A stretch of 64,000 nt of DNA from RBG-13-51-18 sp050014095 (lineage in GTDB: Bacteria; Chloroflexota; Dehalococcoidia; Dehalococcoidales; RBG-16-60-22): contig JBEKDZ010000002.1 in NCBI GenBank assembly GCA_050014095.1, positions 124,001 to 188,000 on the forward strand, written 5' to 3'. Positions 60,369-64,000 of this stretch are shown one piece after another. The translations under genes and the position numbers were made by a program. The notes beneath the pieces are model-generated. The model saw only the letters and a program-made list of their open reading frames with translations, made no database searches and was not told where the DNA came from. Within the stretch, counting starts at the first letter, position 1; each line of letters opens with the position of its first letter.

Positions 60369-61250
60369 TTACCAGCCTCTTTTAGCGAGCAGTTCTGATT
60401 CGGGTATCTGCTTGATTTCCAGTCCAGGCATAGCCTCGCCGAGCTTTTTGGATACCTCGGCGATAATAGCCGGGTCTTTGTAGTGGGTGGTGGCTTTAAC
60501 GATGGCTTTCGCCCTGGCGGACGGATTGCTCGACTTAAATATCCCCGAGCCAACGAATACCCCCTCCGCGCCGAGCTGCATCATTAAAGCCGCGTCCGCG
60601 GGGGTCGCTATCCCACCCGCTGCGAAGTTCACCACCGGCAGCTTGCCTGTATTATGTACTTCAAGCACTAGCTCGAAAGGCGCGCCAAGCTCTTTGGCTT
60701 CCTTCATAAGCTCTTCCTGCGGGGTACTAACCAATTTGCGGATGCCGTCCATCACGGCTCTCATGTGCCGCACCGCCTCGACGATATTGCCGGTGCCGGC
60801 TTCGCCCTTTGTTCTAATCATCGCCGCCCCCTCGCCGATGCGCCTCAATGCCTCCCCCAGGTCGCGGCAGCCGCAAACGAAAGGCACTTTAAAATCGTGC
60901 TTCCACACATGGTGGTTCTCGTCCGCCGGCGTCAATACCTCCGACTCGTCGATATAGTCCACCCCCATCGCCTCCAATACCTGTGCCTCGACGAAATGCC
61001 CGATACGGCATTTAGCCATGACCGGTATCGAGACCGCCTTCATAATCGCCTCGATAACGGTGGGGTCGGACATGCGTGCTACCCCACCCGCCGCCCGGAT
61101 ATCCGCCGGCACTCGTTCCAACGCCATCACGGCGCAGGCGCCAGCGTCCTCGGCAATTTTTGCATGTTCCGGAGTGACGACATCCATAATAACGCCGCCC
61201 TTAAGCATCTGGGCCAGCCCTGTTTTTACCTTCCACGTCCCTTTTTCCAT
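60369..61250 (-). CDS. pdxS: Pyridoxal 5'-phosphate synthase PLP-forming subunit
   Basis: 293 residues; makes PLP from ribose 5-phosphate, glyceraldehyde 3-phosphate and ammonia. It carries the family sequence GLAQMLKGGVIMDVVTPEHAKIAEDAGA, active-site Lys in PVMAKCRIGHFVEAQ, YIDESEVLTPADE, RTKGEAGTGN and NFAAGGIATPADAALMMQLGAEGVFVGSGIF. AGAGGAGG ribosome site before ATG 61250. First gene of the pdxST pair, divergent from the radical SAM gene. Confidence 0.97.
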   Translation of the reverse strand: MEKGTWKVKTGLAQMLKGGVIMDVVTPEHAKIAEDAGACAVMALERVPADIRAAGGVARMSDPTVIEAIMKAVSIPVMAKCRIGHFVEAQVLEAMGVDYIDESEVLTPADENHHVWKHDFKVPFVCGCRDLGEALRRIGEGAAMIRTKGEAGTGNIVEAVRHMRAVMDGIRKLVSTPQEELMKEAKELGAPFELVLEVHNTGKLPVVNFAAGGIATPADAALMMQLGAEGVFVGSGIFKSSNPSARAKAIVKATTHYKDPAIIAEVSKKLGEAMPGLEIKQIPESELLAKRGW

Positions 61251-61345
61251 ATCCGCCTCCTCTGGTCGAGAATCGATATTCTAATTCTACTACGGTTGTT
61301 GTGGCTTAGCAACAGAATCATATTAACAACTCAATTTTAAAAAAA

Positions 61346-61354
61346 TGCTATAAT
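61346..61354 (+). promoter_or_regulatory. Extended -10 promoter of the radical SAM operon
   Basis: TGCTATAAT at 61346-61354, followed by ATAAGG as the ribosome site of ATG 61379. No good -35; TTAACA at 61323-61328 is 20 bases away. Confidence 0.5.
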
Positions 61355-61378
61355 ATCTCATAATATAAGGAAACAGCT

Positions 61379-62668
61379 ATGCCGGATACCAAAATTCGTC
61401 ATATAACCATACCGGGTCTTCGCCTTCACCTAAGAAGGGGTGAACCCGATATGCTCTGGGAAAACGGGCAAGACCTTATTCTTTTAAATCACACGGCCGC
61501 CGAATTCGTCGAGGCTTTCATCGAGGTCATGTCCCATCACCACGATGAGTTGGACATTGGCTCATTTAAACAAGAGATTGCCACCCTCATGAACCGGCGC
61601 TATCCGCAAGTGCCTACCGATGTCCTAATTAAAGACTTCGATGCTATCTATGGCTCGCTGCTGCAAATCAGCCAAGGCAGCTGTCCTGCCGTGGAGATGA
61701 ATCTCGAGCCTCGCGCCACCGACCCTAAACTCTGGACGGCTCCGCCGCGCCTGGACCTGGCTTTAACCTATCGCTGTAATAACAATTGCTATTTTTGTTA
61801 CACCGGCGGCCCCCATAAGGTTAAGGAGTTAAAAACGGCGGACTGGAAGAAGATTATTGAGAAAATATGGGCCAATGGCATCCCCCAGATTGTTTTTACC
61901 GGCGGCGAACCCACGTTAAGAGACGACCTCGTGGAGCTTATTGAGCACTCTAAGGAGTTTGTCACCGGCTTGGTTACCAATGGCCGTAAGCTGGCTTCGC
62001 TGGCGAAAGCACTAAATCGCGCGGAGCTGGACTATGTTCAGATTAGCCTGGAATCCCACCTGGCGGAAGTCCATGACAAAATGGTCGGCGTACCGGGCGC
62101 CTGGCAAGAGACCCGTGATGGTATTGAAGCAGCTCTGAAAAATGATTTATCTATCGTCACCAATACCACACTGACGCAAGATAACCTCACGCTCTTCCCG
62201 GATTTGATTAAATACGGCGCCGCCCTCGGCTTGAAGATGATGGCCTGCAATACCCTCATTTGCAGCGGACGCGGAACCTGCAGCAAGAAGGATTCTGGCA
62301 TCTCTATGGAAGAGTTGAAGAGCGTCCTGTCTAAAGCTGTAGCGGTGGCTCAAGAGGTCGGCATTAAGCTGGAATGGTACACCCCCACCTGTTATAAGCA
62401 GTTCAACCCACTGGATTTCGGTTTTGGTCCCAAGGCTTGTTCCGCCGCTCAATATAATATGACTATCGAGCCGGATGGCTCGGTTATACCCTGCCAGTCC
62501 TGGTTCAAAGATAAACTGGGTAACATTCTCAAAAAACCGTGGTCGGATATCTGGAATCACCCGGTGGCAGTTGGTTTCCGTAATAAAACGTATTCAAAAA
62601 ATAAGAAGGAATGCGTCGGATGCGAATATCTAGCTCAATGCTGTGGCGGCTGTCCCTTGGAATATTAA
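61379..62668 (+). CDS. PqqD-like/radical SAM/SPASM peptide-maturase-type enzyme
   Basis: 429 residues in three parts. Residues about 1-100 resemble PqqD (MLWENGQDLILLNHTAAEFVEAF), a RiPP recognition element. Residues 125-330 form the radical SAM barrel with C133-x3-C137-x2-C140 (YRCNNNCYFCY) binding the [4Fe-4S] cluster and SAM. The C-terminal SPASM-type region has C354-x12-G-x4-C372 and C412-x2-C415-x5-C421-x3-C425, i.e. the SPASM pattern lacking the final Cys because the chain ends four residues later. Such enzymes modify peptides (thioether, C-C or oxidised links). It overlaps the next gene by 49 bases. Confidence 0.9.
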   Translation: MPDTKIRHITIPGLRLHLRRGEPDMLWENGQDLILLNHTAAEFVEAFIEVMSHHHDELDIGSFKQEIATLMNRRYPQVPTDVLIKDFDAIYGSLLQISQGSCPAVEMNLEPRATDPKLWTAPPRLDLALTYRCNNNCYFCYTGGPHKVKELKTADWKKIIEKIWANGIPQIVFTGGEPTLRDDLVELIEHSKEFVTGLVTNGRKLASLAKALNRAELDYVQISLESHLAEVHDKMVGVPGAWQETRDGIEAALKNDLSIVTNTTLTQDNLTLFPDLIKYGAALGLKMMACNTLICSGRGTCSKKDSGISMEELKSVLSKAVAVAQEVGIKLEWYTPTCYKQFNPLDFGFGPKACSAAQYNMTIEPDGSVIPCQSWFKDKLGNILKKPWSDIWNHPVAVGFRNKTYSKNKKECVGCEYLAQCCGGCPLEY

Positions 62669-63756
62669 TCCTGGTTTTTCTGCTTATGGCGGTCACGCCC
62701 GTTTTTGCCGATACGGGTACTTACCGGATAACCGACTATACTGTTAGACTTGAGCCACAGAGCGATGGCCAGGTCAGGATTACCGTTACACAGCAATGGC
62801 AGGTTACTGGCGGTGATATCCCCTGGGTAACCGTTGGCTTACCGAACAGCTATTTCTCGGTCGAAGACTATAGCGGCGCGGTTTCCAAGGTATCTCCGGC
62901 TAATGATAGTAGCTTTTCCGGAGTTAGAATCGACCTTGATAAAGACTATACTGCCGGGCAGACCTTCGAAATTAACTTCACGGTCCTGCAACAGAACCTG
63001 CTGGAACGCTTGACCGAGGAAAAGAAATGGCGTATCAGCTATACCCCCGGCTGGTACGATAGAGCGGCTATCGACCATTTACGTATCGACATGGTGTCTC
63101 CCATCGACTACCAGTCATATTCTTTGTTGAGTCCGACGCCGACCACAGTAAACGGCAATGTCCTTACCTGGAAGCACCTTAACCTATCGCCAGGCGGCCG
63201 TTTCAACATTACCATGGAATCCTCCGACGGCGGTTTTTTGGCGGAAAGCGTGCCCGTTGGTACTTCTACCGGCGGGGGCTTGAGCTCGTCCTTTTATATC
63301 GCCATCGTAGTTGTTGTGGTGGTTGGTTTGCTCATCTTCTGGAGTATACGACAGAACCGAAAGGCAAGAGATGCCCGGATTAAAGAGCAAGCTCTCTCCA
63401 TTGAAGAGGAAATGGCTAAAGATAAAAATAAAAAAGCCGAAGTTGAAAAAGGCTTTGAAGAATACGTCGAGAAAAAAGACATCCGTCCGGATGAACAGGG
63501 TAGGTATTACGACCGTTCTTATGGCAACTATGTTACACCAGCTATCTGGTATGCGATTATCGCCACCCAGATGAATCAGCAACGATATAACGCTATACCC
63601 CGTTCGGGCTGTGTCTCGTCTTGTGCCTGCGCCTGTGTCTCCTGCGCCTGCGCCTGTGCTTGTGCGTGTGCCGGGGGTGGCGCCGCCGGCTGCTCCCGTA
63701 AAACCCTCCATCGCTGCCGTCAATGTCAACTTGCTTCTAACGTAAATAGAAATTAG
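62620..63756 (+). CDS. Membrane-anchored protein with Cys-Ala-repeat tail, possible substrate of the radical SAM enzyme
   Basis: 378 residues from ATG 62620, with AAGAAGGA about ten bases upstream; the frame opens at ATG 62611 and ATG 62638 is also possible. Signal peptide (LSLGILILVFLLMAVTPVFA), then an extracellular beta-rich domain (TGTYRITDYTVRLEP... WRISYTPGWYDRAAIDHLRIDMVSP) loosely like DUF2207, a membrane helix near 223-245, a Lys/Glu-rich coiled segment (ARIKEQALSIEEEMAKDKNKKAEVEKGF), and a C-terminal tail (residues 330-378) with alternating Cys-Ala: 9 Cys within residues 331-349 (first VSSCACACVSC), then AGGGAAGC and two more Cys. By topology the tail is on the cytoplasmic side, where the enzyme acts. 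I do not recognise the family. Confidence 0.7.
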   Translation: MRISSSMLWRLSLGILILVFLLMAVTPVFADTGTYRITDYTVRLEPQSDGQVRITVTQQWQVTGGDIPWVTVGLPNSYFSVEDYSGAVSKVSPANDSSFSGVRIDLDKDYTAGQTFEINFTVLQQNLLERLTEEKKWRISYTPGWYDRAAIDHLRIDMVSPIDYQSYSLLSPTPTTVNGNVLTWKHLNLSPGGRFNITMESSDGGFLAESVPVGTSTGGGLSSSFYIAIVVVVVVGLLIFWSIRQNRKARDARIKEQALSIEEEMAKDKNKKAEVEKGFEEYVEKKDIRPDEQGRYYDRSYGNYVTPAIWYAIIATQMNQQRYNAIPRSGCVSSCACACVSCACACACACAGGGAAGCSRKTLHRCRQCQLASNVNRN

Positions 63757-63770
63757 GAGACTCATCACTA

Positions 63771-64000
63771 ATGCCAGTAACAGATATCGTAACTTTTATC
63801 TTAATCGTCCTCGCCCTGGTGGCGGCGCTTTATCTTCTCCATCGGAGTGAGGTCAAGACCAAGAACAAATATAAGCTGGTCGCCTATAACCTTCTGGAAG
63901 AAAAAAACCCCGACCCGGAAAAGGTTAAAGAAACGATTAAATTCCTACATATTTACGGGGGACGTTTCCGTCGGGACCATGAGTTCGGGCAGCTCCAGAT
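63771..64000 (+). CDS. Membrane-anchored small protein, partial
   Basis: The first 76 codons of a gene that runs off the right edge. MPVTDIVTFILIVLALVAALYLLHRSE has one N-terminal membrane helix, followed by a charged cytoplasmic segment KTKNKYKLVAYNLLEEKNPDPEKVKETIKFLHIYGGRFRRDHEFG. Family not recognised. AGGAG lies about 11 bases upstream. It directly follows the Cys-Ala protein and is probably co-transcribed. Confidence 0.55.
   Translation, partial: MPVTDIVTFILIVLALVAALYLLHRSEVKTKNKYKLVAYNLLEEKNPDPEKVKETIKFLHIYGGRFRRDHEFGQLQ

Noticed and set aside
60368..60553. Long pdxT N-terminus
   Set aside because: Those codons are the end of pdxS read in another frame. MKIGVLASQG at 60367 is the family start.

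Overview
The window looks like part of a chromosome of an uncultured anaerobic member of the Chloroflexota, most plausibly the class Dehalococcoidia. This is an inference from gene content: a pan-type RNA leader in front of pantothenate genes, a K+-independent membrane pyrophosphatase, ETF with paired acyl-CoA dehydrogenases, a RACo-like ASKHA ferredoxin, thiolase with a DUF35 partner, a translin-family protein, and no respiratory chain genes in view. No rRNA, tRNA, CRISPR array or transposase gene was seen.

Layout. 1-321: 5' part of hisA (minus), with ATC where ATG is expected. 415-3532: one promoter, a two-bulge hairpin of the pan RNA type, an intrinsic terminator, then a DUF2520 dehydrogenase, panD, panB and panC. 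3563-5801: DAHP synthase, a DUF998 membrane protein and a lipoprotein. 5868-7957: an AT-rich accessory island with a duplicated hicBA toxin-antitoxin module (one copy decayed) and an unrecognised methyltransferase-like gene. 7958-15555: mfd, prepilin peptidase, xerC, a small membrane protein, pcm and two tandem nitroreductases. 15663-22244: an EF-G-like GTPase, etfBA, prfA-prmC and a flavin-split-barrel protein. 22297-37039: hppA, a metallo-hydrolase, DUF1015, ribF, tyrS, an aminotransferase with serA, a rhodanese lipoprotein, type-4 UDG, RNase J and FtsK. 37036-44394: a TraB/GumN lipoprotein, a PAP2-like membrane protein, a second metallo-hydrolase, a GNAT/GT4/PIG-L cassette and the ASKHA ferredoxin. 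44543-53568: a beta-oxidation block (two acyl-CoA dehydrogenases, a fused hydroxyacyl-CoA dehydrogenase/enoyl-CoA hydratase, DUF35 protein, thiolase), divergent from a two-subunit molybdopterin oxidoreductase. 53727-61250: an SDR lacking its catalytic Lys, translin, ThiD2-ThiE, yraN, rnhB, tmk, an AAA/R3H ATPase, and pdxT-pdxS. 61379-64000: a PqqD-like/radical SAM/SPASM enzyme overlapping a membrane protein with a Cys-Ala repeat tail, then a partial membrane protein.

How it fits together. The pan leader and operon make pantothenate for CoA. The beta-oxidation block and ETF would use that CoA to oxidise acyl chains, passing electrons to ETF, although etfBA lies about 25 kb away. DUF1015, the class V aminotransferase and SerA suggest serine metabolism. 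ThiD2-ThiE and PdxST supply thiamine phosphate and PLP. Two families of intergenic palindromic repeats are scattered between operons, several between convergent genes. The most novel candidate is the 61.4-63.8 kb pair: a radical SAM/SPASM protein with a RiPP-recognition-like N-terminus, translationally overlapping a membrane-anchored protein whose tail is mostly alternating Cys-Ala. This resembles a peptide-maturation system acting on a cell-surface protein tail.
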